Shown: positions 1 through 8,319, counted from the stretch's first letter. The stretch: 44,524 nt of DNA from Nitriliruptorales bacterium (GCA_009379795.1 WHTC01000004.1:1-44524); one strand, 5' to 3'. Made by a program: numbers and translations. Notes: generated by a model from the sequence alone, not told the origin.

Positions 1-108
1 GCCGCTGCTCACTGAACGAGGCGGGCAGGTGTAGACACGACGTGAGGGCCGGGGCGGGGGCTATGGCTATGGTCGAGCTACGACGCCAGCGCCCTGCGAG
101 AGGGGGAC

Positions 109-978
109 TCAGGCCGCCGCGAGTCGACGATACTCAGCCGAAATCCGAGTCAGATGCTCACGGGCGTCATCGCCGTACGCAGCGATCTCCTCTAATGCGG
201 TGAAGAGCTCGAGGTAAGTCGCGATGTCCGCTGCACCCGTCATCGTCGCTGTCGCTGTCTCAGTCCCGACCATGACCGCGTCTTGGTCGTAGATCTGGAA
301 CCCGTGGCGAGGGAAGAGCAGGACAGGCTGTGTCCATGGGATGATGCCCAGGTTGACATTGCCCCTCACCAGAGCGTGGGCGATCGCGTCGACCTGAGCT
401 GCCATGAGCACCGCGGAGCCCGCCTGCCAACGCAGGGCACCCTCGGTCATGATCAATCTGATGTCCTTGGACTCGTCGCTGACGATGGGCTGTCGCCCGG
501 TCCGTTCTTCAACCGCCTCGTCGATCTGGTCATCGTCAAGTCGTTGCGAGTCCGGCTGGCCGAACACACATCGTGAGTAGGCGTCGGTTTGGAACAATCC
601 GAGAACCATTACCGGCTGGAAGGCGCGGATTGTCATGGCGGACGCCTCGAGCTGACGGACGCGACGCTGTAGCTCGCCGACTCGGCGAGCAAGGATGACC
701 TTGGCCGATTGTTCCTCCCGTAAGCCAACGGCGAGCCGGGCTAGAGCATCGCGCTCCCCGCTTGGCAGCGCGTACACCCGGGAGAGAGCCTCGACATCAG
801 CGGCAGAAGGAAGCAAGACCATCCGCTCGATCTTGGAAAGCTTGGACTGACCGAAGCCGGCTGCACGAGCAGCCTCAACACCGGTAAGGCCAGCCGCTTG
901 TCTAGCCTGCTTCAGCGCAACAGCGAGCCGGTCCCGGTCGCCCGGCCCCCGCCCTGCCGGCTGCTGGTTGACGGTCAT
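109..978 (-). CDS. XRE-family helix-turn-helix regulator with DUF5753 domain
   Basis: Predicted DNA-binding regulator of the large actinobacterial XRE/DUF5753 class. An N-terminal HTH is visible (ALKQARQAAGLTGVEAA, then GFGQSKLSKIE). The remainder is the DUF5753-type domain, with IRAFQPVMVLGLFQTDAYSR, a VEERTGRQ segment and a TEGALRW segment typical of the family. An upstream in-frame start at 1014 exists, but I chose ATG 978 because it forms an ATGA overlap with the stop of the DUF6879 gene, the usual coupling in this family. It is the last gene of a three-gene minus-strand set. Members of this class are usually paired with a small or DUF-type partner, and some regulate development or secondary metabolism in streptomycetes. 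The target here is unknown. Confidence 0.88.
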   Translation of the reverse strand: MTVNQQPAGRGPGDRDRLAVALKQARQAAGLTGVEAARAAGFGQSKLSKIERMVLLPSAADVEALSRVYALPSGERDALARLAVGLREEQSAKVILARRVGELQRRVRQLEASAMTIRAFQPVMVLGLFQTDAYSRCVFGQPDSQRLDDDQIDEAVEERTGRQPIVSDESKDIRLIMTEGALRWQAGSAVLMAAQVDAIAHALVRGNVNLGIIPWTQPVLLFPRHGFQIYDQDAVMVGTETATATMTGAADIATYLELFTALEEIAAYGDDAREHLTRISAEYRRLAAA

Positions 979-1520
979 GCTGCTTGGTGCCACTCCTCGG
1001 GATGACACTGCCACCAGACGCCAAAAGGTTCGGCGGCGGCGATGGCAATGTCCCGGGACTGCCGGTGAGCGTGGAGCATCTGCGGAGCAGGCTCGGCGCC
1101 CAAGAACCTGCCGATAGAGTCGTAGAACATGCGGATAGCGTGCTCGTCGTCGATCAGCCAGAAGTCGTGATCGACCAGACCGGCCGGTCGCTCACGATTC
1201 GTCAAATCAAGAACCCTGATGTCCTCGCCCGCGATCGAGTTAGGCAGGTGCCCCCATTCGCATTCATACCGCAAATAGTCGCTGAGGGGGCGAGTCAGGA
1301 CGTGCACCCGATGGTTCAGGATCCCCGCGGCGGCCTCTCGACGGAGGCGGTCGAGCCATGGTTGCTTGCGCTCCGGGTTCGGCGCTTCCTCACCAGCCAT
1401 GAACCGCTCGAAATCGCCTCCATCGGACTCAACGTCATACCAGTCGAGCTGCTCCAGCCTGAACGCTGAGCTGGTCAACCGGCGGTCGATGTAGACGCCT
1501 AGCTCAGCCGCGTCCAGCAC
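975..1520 (-). CDS. DUF6879 family protein
   Basis: About 181 residues, soluble, function unknown. The pattern RLEQLDWYDVESDGGDFERF near the N-terminus, then HRVHVLTRPLSDYLRYECEW and DFWLIDDEHAIRMFYDS, is that of the DUF6879 family, which in actinobacteria sits next to XRE/DUF5753 regulators. The start is GTG at 1520, overlapping the upstream small gene by 17 bases; the stop overlaps the regulator's ATG. The three genes are therefore very probably one translationally coupled operon. The family has been discussed as a partner of the regulator, possibly a toxin-like or signalling component, but nothing in the sequence proves an activity. Confidence 0.85.
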   Translation of the reverse strand: MLDAAELGVYIDRRLTSSAFRLEQLDWYDVESDGGDFERFMAGEEAPNPERKQPWLDRLRREAAAGILNHRVHVLTRPLSDYLRYECEWGHLPNSIAGEDIRVLDLTNRERPAGLVDHDFWLIDDEHAIRMFYDSIGRFLGAEPAPQMLHAHRQSRDIAIAAAEPFGVWWQCHPEEWHQAA

Positions 1521-1719
1521 TCCGCATCACCTCCACCAGCGAGGCTGGGATCTTGACCGCCGACTCGCCAGCCGGCAGCTGCAGCTCTGCCAGGATCTCC
1601 GGATCTGTCAACTCCCAGCCTTGTACGATGTACGCGTCCCCGTCGTCGACCACGAAAACTGCGGGGCAGGTCCGGCCATCCTGGCAACCGCCTCCGAGCT
1701 TTGTAAGCTTCGCCATCAT
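1504..1719 (-). CDS. Small conserved-type protein of the DUF6879 operon
   Basis: 71 residues. The pattern is a short N-terminus with two cysteines (GGGCQDGRTCPAVF), then DDGDAYIVQGWELTDPEIL and LPAGESAVKIPASLVEVM. I recognise this layout (CxDxxxCP, a VVQG-like strand, LPxGExAVxIP) as the small protein that commonly precedes DUF6879 genes in actinobacteria; no function is established. It is preceded by a purine-rich GAGGAAAGGG stretch; either of two adjacent ATG codons (1719 or 1716) could be used. It is the first gene of the minus-strand triplet. Confidence 0.7.
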   Translation of the reverse strand: MMAKLTKLGGGCQDGRTCPAVFVVDDGDAYIVQGWELTDPEILAELQLPAGESAVKIPASLVEVMRSAGRG

Positions 1720-1744
1720 CCATCCCTTTCCTCACTGCACCAGA

Positions 1745-1765
1745 AAGTCCATGATAACGGGACTT
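1745..1765 (-). promoter_or_regulatory. Inverted repeat over a possible -10 box of the DUF6879 operon
   Basis: AAGTCC (1745-1750) and GGACTT (1760-1765) are perfect 6-base inverted arms with a 9-base spacer. On the minus strand the spacer holds TATCAT (1751-1756), a possible -10 element about 30 bases upstream of the first gene. No good -35 is visible. This would suit autoregulation by the XRE/DUF5753 protein, which is inference. Confidence 0.3.
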
Positions 1766-1788
1766 CTTCAAGGGAACAGCTGGCACGC

Positions 1789-1801
1789 GGGCCGGAGGCC
1801 C
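1789..1801 (-). terminator. Weak GC hairpin downstream of the methyltransferase gene
   Basis: GGGCC-GGA-GGCCC, a 5-base-pair stem with a 3-base loop, starts 8 bases past the stop codon of the minus-strand methyltransferase gene. There is no U-run, so it is only a candidate terminator. Confidence 0.3.
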
Positions 1802-1809
1802 TTGGCGCG

Positions 1810-3132
1810 CTAGGAAAGACTCGCCTCCTTGGAGCCGGGCTCTTCCTCCAGGACCGGCTGCATCCAGGCCCGGCCAAACGGTAGCGCGGGCTCGGGGCGG
1901 CCCTTGACGCCCAGGAGTTGCACCACGCCGAGCCGGCCCTCCTCGAAGCCGGCCGCCGAACCCGCCATGAACGCGCGCCAGACGCGATAGGAGGGCTCAC
2001 CCGCGGCCGCGACGGCCGCGTCGTGGTTGGCCTCCAGCCGCCGGACCCACTCGCGCAGGGTGAGCGCGTAGTGCGGGCGCAACTGCTCGACGTCGAGCAG
2101 CTCGAAGCGCGCCGACTCCAGTTCACGTACCCCGCGCCAGGCCGGGAACAGCGCTCCATCGGGGAACACGTACGTGTTGGTGAAGTCCCGCCCGTGACCC
2201 GAACGCGTCCGCCGCGGGTCGTTGACGACGATGCCGTGCACCAGACAGCGCCCTCCGTCCACGGTCAACCCGTAGACCGTGCCGAAGTAGCTGCCCAGAT
2301 TCTCAGGCCCGACGTGCTCCACCATGCCGACCGAGGCGACCGCGTCGAACTGCTCGTGCAGTTCGCGGTAGTCGGCGAGACGGATCTCGACCCGGCCGGC
2401 CATGCCCGCCCGCTTGATCCGCTGCCGGCCCGCCTCGGCCTGCGTGCGCGACAGGGTCGCCCCCACACCCCGCACGCCGTAGCGCTTGGCGGCGTGCAGC
2501 AGCAGGGATCCCCACCCGCAGCCGATGTCCAGCAGGCGCTCCCCGGGCCGCAGGCCCAGCTTGCGGCAGACCAGGTCGAGCTTGCGCTCCTGCGCCCGTT
2601 CCAGGGACTCGTCCGGATCGGCGAAGTACGCGCACGAATAGACGAGGCCGTTGTCCAGGAACTGCTCATAGAAGGCCTGCGGCAGGTCGTAGTGATAGGC
2701 GATTGCGGCACGGTCGCGCGCGGGGCTGTGCCGCCGTCCGGGCAGCCGGGCCCGCGCCAGCGCCCGGCGCTCCGGCGACGCCGGGAGATCGATCAACTGA
2801 CGGGCCAGGCGCAGCCGGGTCCTGATCGGCAGCGCGTTCGTCACCCGGCTCGCGACTGTCAGGGCTGCGATGACGTCCCCCTCGACATCGATGTGGCCGC
2901 GTACGTACGCCTCGCCCGCGGCACGACCCGTCGGCGGGAGCAGCATGGCGCGCAGCGCGCCGGGATGATTGAGCACGAGTTCGAAGCCCAGCCCGGGATC
3001 CCCGAGCCGACCGCCGTCCCACAGCCGAAGCGGAAACGACACGCCGCTGCGCCTCAGCAACTCGAGGTGGATCGAGCGGACGGTCCCGAGCGCCCGTTCG
3101 GAGTCTGTGGCGGTACGGGTGGGAACACGCAT
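1810..3132 (-). CDS. Cyclopropane-fatty-acyl-phospholipid synthase family methyltransferase
   Basis: SAM-dependent methyltransferase of the CFA synthase/mycolic-acid-cyclopropane-synthase superfamily, expected to modify unsaturated acyl chains of membrane phospholipids. The C-terminal two-thirds carries the SAM site LLDIGCGWGSLLLHAA, then GVGATLSRTQ, the active-site region VGMVEHVGPENLGSYF and VFPDGALFP. The N-terminal 130 or so residues match the accessory domain of the long (about 420-450 residue) CFA form. An ATG exists at 3162, but I chose ATG 3132 because GGAGGTG stands 8 bases before it. It is divergent from the substrate-binding protein gene. It could equally be a tuberculostearic-acid-type methyltransferase; substrate and product are not decidable here. 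Confidence 0.88.
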   Translation of the reverse strand: MRVPTRTATDSERALGTVRSIHLELLRRSGVSFPLRLWDGGRLGDPGLGFELVLNHPGALRAMLLPPTGRAAGEAYVRGHIDVEGDVIAALTVASRVTNALPIRTRLRLARQLIDLPASPERRALARARLPGRRHSPARDRAAIAYHYDLPQAFYEQFLDNGLVYSCAYFADPDESLERAQERKLDLVCRKLGLRPGERLLDIGCGWGSLLLHAAKRYGVRGVGATLSRTQAEAGRQRIKRAGMAGRVEIRLADYRELHEQFDAVASVGMVEHVGPENLGSYFGTVYGLTVDGGRCLVHGIVVNDPRRTRSGHGRDFTNTYVFPDGALFPAWRGVRELESARFELLDVEQLRPHYALTLREWVRRLEANHDAAVAAAGEPSYRVWRAFMAGSAAGFEEGRLGVVQLLGVKGRPEPALPFGRAWMQPVLEEEPGSKEASLS

Positions 3133-3270
3133 GGTAGTCACCTCCGGATTGATGGTGTCCATCTTGATCCTTCAGCAGTCAAGGGGAAACGGAACAGACG
3201 CCTCCAGCGTCAGTTGACAGAGCCCTTTTCCACAGAGTGCCTGCTGGCCGACGGCAAGAGGTCGGTGTCG

Positions 3271-4548
3271 TTGCGCAACCGGAGTGATCGCAGTCGTCGT
3301 GACTTCCTGCGCCGCGCAGGGCTGTTCGGTGCTGCCGCTGCGGCGCCAGGACTGTTCGCGGGCTGCGGGAACCTGGTCGTCTCCGGCGACCAATCCGCCC
3401 GTGACCGGCCGAGGCTTCCCACAGCTCGCGAGCTTCGCGAGACCGGCCGTCATCAGGACGGAGACGCCCTGCGGGTCGGCGTGCTGGCACCCATGACCGG
3501 GGCGTACTCGCCACTGGGCAACGCGATCCGCCAGGGCTTCAGGCTCTACCTGGACGAGCACGGCGGCGGCCTGGGGGGCCGGTCGGTGGAAGTCGTCCAG
3601 GCCGACGAGGGCGAGCAGGCCGAGACCGGGGTCCGCGCCGCACGCGACCTGCTCACGCGGGGCGGAGTCGACGTGGTCGTCGGCATGGCCAGTTCGGCGG
3701 TCGCGCTCGCGGCCCGAGACCTGTTCGACGAGCGGCGGGTCCCGCTCGTGATCGCCAACGCAGGCAGTGCCGCGCTCACGGGAAAGTCCTGGTCCCCGTA
3801 CATCTTCCGGACCTCATTCTCGAACCGCCAGCCGGACTATGCGCTGGGCCAGCACGTGTTCGAGGAGGTGGCCCCCGACGGCGTGTTCCTGATCGCCCCG
3901 GACTACATGGCAGGCAAGGAGCATCTGGAGGGGTTCCGCGAGGCCTACGAAGCGGCCGGCGGCGAAGTGGTCGGCGAGACGCTCCCACCCTTCGCCAGCA
4001 CGCGGGACTACACGCCGTTCCTGAGCCGCATCCGCAGCTCAGGCGCCCAAGCGGTCATCGCCTTCTTCAACGGTGGCGAAGCGGTGAGTTTCGTCCGGCA
4101 GTACCACCAGGCCGGGCTGCACGAAGTACTGCCGCTGCTGGGCTCGGGCCATCTCACCGACGAGACGATCCTGCTGGCCCAGGGCGACGCGGCGAGCGGG
4201 ATCCGCACGAGCCTGCACTACGCCCTGGACTTGGCCAACGAGCGCAACGAGGCATTCGTGCGTGCCTACGAGGCGACCTACGCCGAAGCGGCGACCGTCC
4301 ACGCGGTGCAGGCGCATGACGCCGCGCAACTGTTGGACCGCGCCGTCAGCCAGCTGGACGGCGACACCGGCGACGCCGACCTGATGGTGGAAGCCATGGA
4401 GGGCGTCGGCAAGATCGACAGCCCACGCGGCGTCTTCGCCCTGGACCGCAACCACAACCCGGTGCAGCGCTTCTACCTGCGCGAGGTGGTGGAGGGGACC
4501 AACGCCTACGTGCGGGATCTCGTCACCGTCGCCGACCCGGAGCGCTAG
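3271..4548 (+). CDS. Tat-exported lipoprotein, type I periplasmic substrate-binding protein (branched-chain amino acid type)
   Basis: About 425 residues. The N-terminus has a twin-arginine motif (SRRDFLRRAGLFG) followed by a lipobox LFAGC, so it is probably folded before export and then lipid-anchored. The mature part is a Peripla_BP_6/LivJ-type receptor: LRVGVLAPMTGAYSPLGNAIRQGF, then GGRSVEVVQADEG, DVVVGMASSAVALAARDLF and DYTPFLSRIRSSGAQAVIAFF. Such receptors bind amino acids, amides or urea and deliver them to an ABC importer. No permease or ATPase genes lie nearby, so it is an orphan receptor here. Start is uncertain: TTG 3271 has AAGAGG 9 bases upstream; GTG 3265 is also in frame. The reading frame is open far upstream, but that part is antisense to the methyltransferase gene. 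Confidence 0.88.
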   Translation: MRNRSDRSRRDFLRRAGLFGAAAAAPGLFAGCGNLVVSGDQSARDRPRLPTARELRETGRHQDGDALRVGVLAPMTGAYSPLGNAIRQGFRLYLDEHGGGLGGRSVEVVQADEGEQAETGVRAARDLLTRGGVDVVVGMASSAVALAARDLFDERRVPLVIANAGSAALTGKSWSPYIFRTSFSNRQPDYALGQHVFEEVAPDGVFLIAPDYMAGKEHLEGFREAYEAAGGEVVGETLPPFASTRDYTPFLSRIRSSGAQAVIAFFNGGEAVSFVRQYHQAGLHEVLPLLGSGHLTDETILLAQGDAASGIRTSLHYALDLANERNEAFVRAYEATYAEAATVHAVQAHDAAQLLDRAVSQLDGDTGDADLMVEAMEGVGKIDSPRGVFALDRNHNPVQRFYLREVVEGTNAYVRDLVTVADPER

Positions 4549-5105
4549 CCGCTCGTACCCTGTCCGCCAGTTGACGACACACGGTCCAGCGTCCAGCGCA
4601 ACTGTGCCTCGTGGCCGGCCTTGTGCCCGAGGATGTAGCGATCGACGTAGTCCGTGAGGGGCTCGGTGCCGTACTTACGGTTGTTCATGGATGCGTTGAG
4701 GTGGTCGTCCTCCAGACGACTGAGAACGGCCGTCAACTCCTGGAAGGAGGCGTCGACGCCCGCCAGCAACTGGTCGAGTTGCGCGGGCGGGTCGCTAACC
4801 GCGGCCAGGCGGACCGGATGCTCGTGGGTCCGCCCCACAGGCAACTCGTCCCGCCCCGCTCCCGCGTCGAGCCAGCCGCTCAGGTCCTGGGCGAAGAAGT
4901 GAGTGAACTCGCCCAGGTGCGCGAGCAACTGGGCGAGGGTCCATTCGTTGTCACCGGGGTCACGGGTGAGCGCCTCGGCCGAGATCTGTGCGGCCAGGTC
5001 GCGGAGGTTGCGGTCGAGCGCGGCATTGCGGTCCCGCACCTCGGCGGCGCTGGAGGGCCGTTCCCCTGCACCGGTCACTGGTGCACCCTCCCCGTCACGC
5101 CCCAT
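4545..5105 (-). CDS. DinB/YfiT-like four-helix protein
   Basis: 186 residues of the DinB superfamily (four-helix bundle, metal-binding, often thiol-dependent transferases using mycothiol or bacillithiol). Visible family marks are the helix NEWTLAQLLAHLGEFTHFF with its histidine, and the C-terminal YILGHKAGHEAQLRW with two further candidate metal histidines. The 3' end overlaps the convergent receptor gene by 4 bases and the 5' end overlaps the FAH-family gene by 11 bases, so it is probably co-transcribed with the latter. A mycothiol-dependent detoxification role is plausible for an actinobacterium but is inference. Confidence 0.8.
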   Translation of the reverse strand: MGRDGEGAPVTGAGERPSSAAEVRDRNAALDRNLRDLAAQISAEALTRDPGDNEWTLAQLLAHLGEFTHFFAQDLSGWLDAGAGRDELPVGRTHEHPVRLAAVSDPPAQLDQLLAGVDASFQELTAVLSRLEDDHLNASMNNRKYGTEPLTDYVDRYILGHKAGHEAQLRWTLDRVSSTGGQGTSG

Positions 5106-5979
5106 CCTCCTTGACCACGGGATTGGCGCACTCGCCGAGCCCCTCGATCACGGTGCGCAGCACCTGGCCCGGCGCCAGGAACTCTGGCGGGGTCCGCCCG
5201 GCGCCCACCCCCGAGGGCGTCCCGGTGGCGATCAGATCCCCGGGCTCCAGGGTCATGATCTGGGAGGCGTAGGACACCAGCGTGGCCGGCGAGAACAGCA
5301 GGTCCGACGTGCGCGACTGCTGCATGACTCGGCCATCCACCTCACAGCGGACCTCCAGGTCACGCGCCCAGTCGACCTCATCAGGCGTCACGAGCGCCGG
5401 TCCGACCGGCGTCGTCGCATCGAAGGTCTTCCCCGCCAGCCACTGCTTCGTCCGCCGCTGCCAGTCACGGGCGCTGACGTCGTTGCACACCGTGAACCCG
5501 GCGATCGCCTCCCTGGCCTCGTCCGCCTCGGCGTAGCGCACCGGGCGGCCGACGATGACCGCGAGTTCCACCTCCCAGTCGAGCGCTTCGGTGACCCGCG
5601 GGAGGACGATGTCGTCCCGCGCCCCGATCAGCGAACTGGCGAACTTGGCGAACAGGGTGGGATGCTCGGGCATATCGGCGCCCATCTCGGCGATATGCGC
5701 CTGATAGTTGTGCCCGACGCAGATGATCTTGCCCGGGCGAGGGACAACCGGGGCAAGACGGACCTCCTCCAGGTGGCGGGGCGGTTCGCTCGCGCCGATC
5801 GCGCGTGCCTGCCAGTCCTGATTGGATCCCCGCCCGCCGGAGGGCGCTCTGCGCCCACCCTCACCCTGGCTCTCCGCGAGCAGCGTCCCGACGTCCGGGG
5901 CATCCAGCGGCGTGATCTCCTCGCCCTCCAGCCGCCCGGCCCGGGTGCCGAACTCCGTGCGGAACGTGACAAGCCTCAT
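5095..5979 (-). CDS. Fumarylacetoacetate hydrolase (FAH) family protein
   Basis: 294 residues. The C-terminal catalytic domain is clear: PGKIICVGHNYQAHIAEM, the metal-site segment DWEVELAVIVGR, GFTVCNDVSARDWQ, GKTFDATTPVGPALV and LEPGDLIATGTPSGVG. Family members are Mg/Mn-dependent C-C bond hydrolases, decarboxylases or isomerases acting on acylpyruvates or catechol ring-cleavage products. The N-terminal 75 residues match the usual FAH N-domain, with a Gly/Arg-rich insert around residues 40-55. The exact substrate cannot be assigned. Its ATG overlaps the stop of a small upstream frame (5976-6050). It is divergent from the MerR gene. Confidence 0.87.
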   Translation of the reverse strand: MRLVTFRTEFGTRAGRLEGEEITPLDAPDVGTLLAESQGEGGRRAPSGGRGSNQDWQARAIGASEPPRHLEEVRLAPVVPRPGKIICVGHNYQAHIAEMGADMPEHPTLFAKFASSLIGARDDIVLPRVTEALDWEVELAVIVGRPVRYAEADEAREAIAGFTVCNDVSARDWQRRTKQWLAGKTFDATTPVGPALVTPDEVDWARDLEVRCEVDGRVMQQSRTSDLLFSPATLVSYASQIMTLEPGDLIATGTPSGVGAGRTPPEFLAPGQVLRTVIEGLGECANPVVKEDGA

Positions 5980-6050
5980 GATCGCTGCCCGCGGTCGACA
6001 CGACCCACGACCCTCTTGCGGGGACCGTGCGGTACTCCGATGGCCGTCAT
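5976..6050 (-). CDS. Possible 24-codon leader frame of the FAH gene
   Basis: ATG at 6050 opens a 24-residue frame, basic in its second half (GPRKRVVGRVDRGQRS), whose TGA overlaps the ATG of the FAH gene in an ATGA junction. A purine-rich AGAAGGAGA lies about 12 bases upstream of its ATG, while no comparable site is seen just upstream of the FAH start. It may serve translational coupling. It is too short to assign and could be chance. Confidence 0.3.
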   Translation of the reverse strand: MTAIGVPHGPRKRVVGRVDRGQRS

Positions 6051-6182
6051 TGGTGGCTCATTCTCCTTCTCCACAGTGGTCGATCGGTTCGCGGCCGGGA
6101 CCGGGGCCGGGCGCACCTGAACACCCCGAACAGGGTCCGGTGCCGACCGGGAGCTTATGCGCAGGACCGGCATCGACGCTAG

Positions 6183-6203
6183 GAGCGTTCGCTCGTACAG
6201 TAC
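6183..6203 (+). promoter_or_regulatory. Palindromic elements upstream of the merR-menF operon
   Basis: GAGCG-TT-CGCTC (6183-6194) is directly followed by GTAC-A-GTAC (6195-6203), about 35-50 bases before the MerR gene start. MerR-family regulators bind short palindromes in their own promoters, so this is a candidate autoregulatory operator. No convincing -35/-10 pair could be defined. The rest of the 256-base divergent gap shows nothing else that I can name. Confidence 0.35.
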
Positions 6204-6235
6204 CTGCCACGAGACGCTGGCGAAGTCAGCGTGGG

Positions 6236-7009
6236 ATGGGGATCGATCCCGTGCGCTACCGAGTTGAGGAACTGGCCGACCGCTGCGGTGTCACCGTGGA
6301 TACGGTGCGCTTTTACCAGTCCCGCGGGTTGCTTCCCCGCCCTCAGCGTGAAGGGCGTGTGGGTTGGTACTCCAGGACGCATGTGGAGCGGCTCGAGCGG
6401 ATCCGCGACCTGAAGAACCGCGGCTTCTCGCTCGGTCTGATCGCGCGGATCGTCTCGGGCGAACTGGACCCCTCGGAGGAGGCGCTCGCGCTCGCGCTGG
6501 CCGGCCCCCTCCCGGGCGAGGGCGTGGTGGGCGGCGCCCAGGAGACGATGACGCTGGACGCGCTCGCGGTCCGGACCGGCGCTTCCCGCACCCTGCTGGA
6601 GGCCCTCAAGCGCGAGGGACTACTGATCCCGCGGGGCGACGAGGAGGACCCCTACACGGCCGAGGACGCGCGGGCGGTGGAGGCTGGCCTCACGCTGCTG
6701 GAGGCGGGAGTGCCGCTGAGCGAACTGCTCGCGCTGGCCAGGGATCACGACGAGGCCATGCGCGGCGTCGCCGAGCACGCGGTGGAACTGTTCGCCCGCT
6801 ACATCCGGGACCCGCTGCAACAGTCCGAGGACCCCGAGGCCCCCCAGCGCATGGTTGCCGCGCTGGAGGCGATGCTGCCCGCGGCCGACGCGATCGTGCG
6901 CCACCACTTCCGGCGGCGGCTGATCGCCGCTGCCAGCGCCCGCCTGGCGGACGGGGCCCCGGCCCGCGCGCTGGACGCGGACGACGCGGAGGGGCGGCGG
7001 GCCGGATGA
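6236..7009 (+). CDS. MerR-family transcriptional regulator
   Basis: 257 residues. The N-terminal winged HTH is typical: RYRVEELADRCGVTVDTVRFY, then SRGLLPRPQREGRVGWYSR and HVERLERIRDLKNRGFSL. A second, MerR-like segment follows at about residues 100-150 (LDALAVRTGASRTLLEALKR then GLLIPRG and DARAVEAGLTLLEAGVPLSEL), then an all-helical C-terminus without cysteines, so not a metal sensor of the classic kind. ATG 6236 is used here; GTG 6251 is an alternative, and neither has a good ribosome site. The stop overlaps menF in an ATGA junction, so regulator and isochorismate synthase are co-transcribed. That makes control of menaquinone entry a reasonable inference, though its effector is unknown. 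Confidence 0.85.
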   Translation: MGIDPVRYRVEELADRCGVTVDTVRFYQSRGLLPRPQREGRVGWYSRTHVERLERIRDLKNRGFSLGLIARIVSGELDPSEEALALALAGPLPGEGVVGGAQETMTLDALAVRTGASRTLLEALKREGLLIPRGDEEDPYTAEDARAVEAGLTLLEAGVPLSELLALARDHDEAMRGVAEHAVELFARYIRDPLQQSEDPEAPQRMVAALEAMLPAADAIVRHHFRRRLIAAASARLADGAPARALDADDAEGRRAG

Positions 7010-8319
7010 GCGCCGAACACGTGCAGGCGCTGGGTATTGACATGAGCACTGGCACGCGGCTGGGCCGGCGCGGAGTGGCGACCCGGACCGAGGAGGTCGA
7101 GGACCCACGGGACCTGCTCGCCTACCTGCCGGAGCGGGACGGCTCGGCGTGGGTCCGGCGTGGTGAGGGCCTGCTGGGCCGCGGCGTGGCCGCCCGGATC
7201 GAGGTGGGCGCCGGGGAGGACCGCTTCGCGCGCGCCGCAGCCCGGCTGGCCGAGTACTTCGCCGCGCTCACCGTCGAAGACCCCTTTCAGGAGCCCGGGA
7301 GCGGCCCTGTCGCCTTCGCCAGCTTCACCTTCGACCCGAGTTCGCGCGCGTCCTCGCTGATCATCCCCGCGGCGGTGCTCGGCCGGCGCGCGGGGCGCGC
7401 CTGGCGGACCTCACTGGATCCCGGTCCCGCGGGCGGCGAACAGCGCTGGAGCGCCAGCGCCCGCGTGCGGATGCTGGCGCCCGCGCGGATCACCTACGCG
7501 GGCTCCTCCATACCCGAGGTGCGCTGGTTGGAGGCGGTCGCGACCGCGGCCGCCGAGATCCGCGAGGGCGACGCGAACGGCGCTGGCGCGCCGGCGCTGC
7601 GCAAGGTCGTCCTGGCCCGCGATCTGCTCGTTTCCGCCGGGGAGCCGCTTGACATCCGGCTGCTGGTGTCCCGGCTCGCCGAGCGTTTTCCCGACTGCTA
7701 CACGTTCTGCTGCGACGGCATGCTCGGCGCCACGCCGGAGCTGCTACTGCGGCGCACCGGGCGCCAGGTGACCTCGCTCGTGCTGGCCGGCTCGGCACCC
7801 CGGGGCGGCACGCCGACCGAGGATGAGCGGCTCGGGGCCGCGCTGCTGCGCTCGGCCAAGGACGCCATCGAGCACCGCCTGTCCGTCGAGTCGGTACGAG
7901 ACGGGCTGGCGCCGCTGTGCGACCGCCTGGAGGTGCAGGCCGAGCCGTCGCTGCTGCGGCTGGACAACGTGCAGCACCTGGCCACCCGCGTTGACGGGCG
8001 GCTCAGCGACCCCCTGACGGCGCTGGACGTGACCGGCCGGCTGCACCCCACCGCGGCGATCTGTGGCACGCCCACCGCCCTGGCCCGGGAACGCATCGGC
8101 GCGCTGGAGGGCATGGACCGGGGGCGGTACAGCGGCCCGGTCGGCTGGGTCGACTCCCGCGGGGATGGCGAGTTCGGGATCGCGCTGCGCTGCGCCGAGC
8201 TGACCGAGCGAGGCGCCCGGCTGTTCGCCGGCGCCGGGGTGGTCGGCGGTTCCCTGCCGGAGGCGGAACTGGAGGAGACCCGACTGAAGTTGCGGGCCAT
8301 GCGGTCCGCGCTGGAGTAG
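7006..8319 (+). CDS. menF: Isochorismate synthase
   Basis: Chorismate-binding enzyme, 437 residues, converting chorismate to isochorismate, the first committed step of the classical menaquinone pathway in the cytosol. The C-terminal half has the family signatures: LRKVVLARDLLV, FPDCYTFCCDGMLGATPELLL, TSLVLAGSAPRGGTP, LLRSAKDAIEHRLSVESVR, LHPTAAICGTPTALA and RYSGPVGWVDSRGDGEFGIALRCAEL. The men gene context favours MenF over EntC or salicylate synthase. It starts within the ATGA overlap with the MerR gene. It converges with menD, with 21 bases between the stops. Confidence 0.92.
   Translation: MSAEHVQALGIDMSTGTRLGRRGVATRTEEVEDPRDLLAYLPERDGSAWVRRGEGLLGRGVAARIEVGAGEDRFARAAARLAEYFAALTVEDPFQEPGSGPVAFASFTFDPSSRASSLIIPAAVLGRRAGRAWRTSLDPGPAGGEQRWSASARVRMLAPARITYAGSSIPEVRWLEAVATAAAEIREGDANGAGAPALRKVVLARDLLVSAGEPLDIRLLVSRLAERFPDCYTFCCDGMLGATPELLLRRTGRQVTSLVLAGSAPRGGTPTEDERLGAALLRSAKDAIEHRLSVESVRDGLAPLCDRLEVQAEPSLLRLDNVQHLATRVDGRLSDPLTALDVTGRLHPTAAICGTPTALARERIGALEGMDRGRYSGPVGWVDSRGDGEFGIALRCAELTERGARLFAGAGVVGGSLPEAELEETRLKLRAMRSALE

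Noticed and set aside
1-108. Possible gene at the left edge
   Set aside because: No start, stop or domain can be supported in these 108 bases.
1918-3270. Long open frame upstream of the substrate-binding protein
   Set aside because: It lies antisense to the methyltransferase gene and is open only because of the GC-rich codon pattern; the Tat signal and lipobox define the true start.
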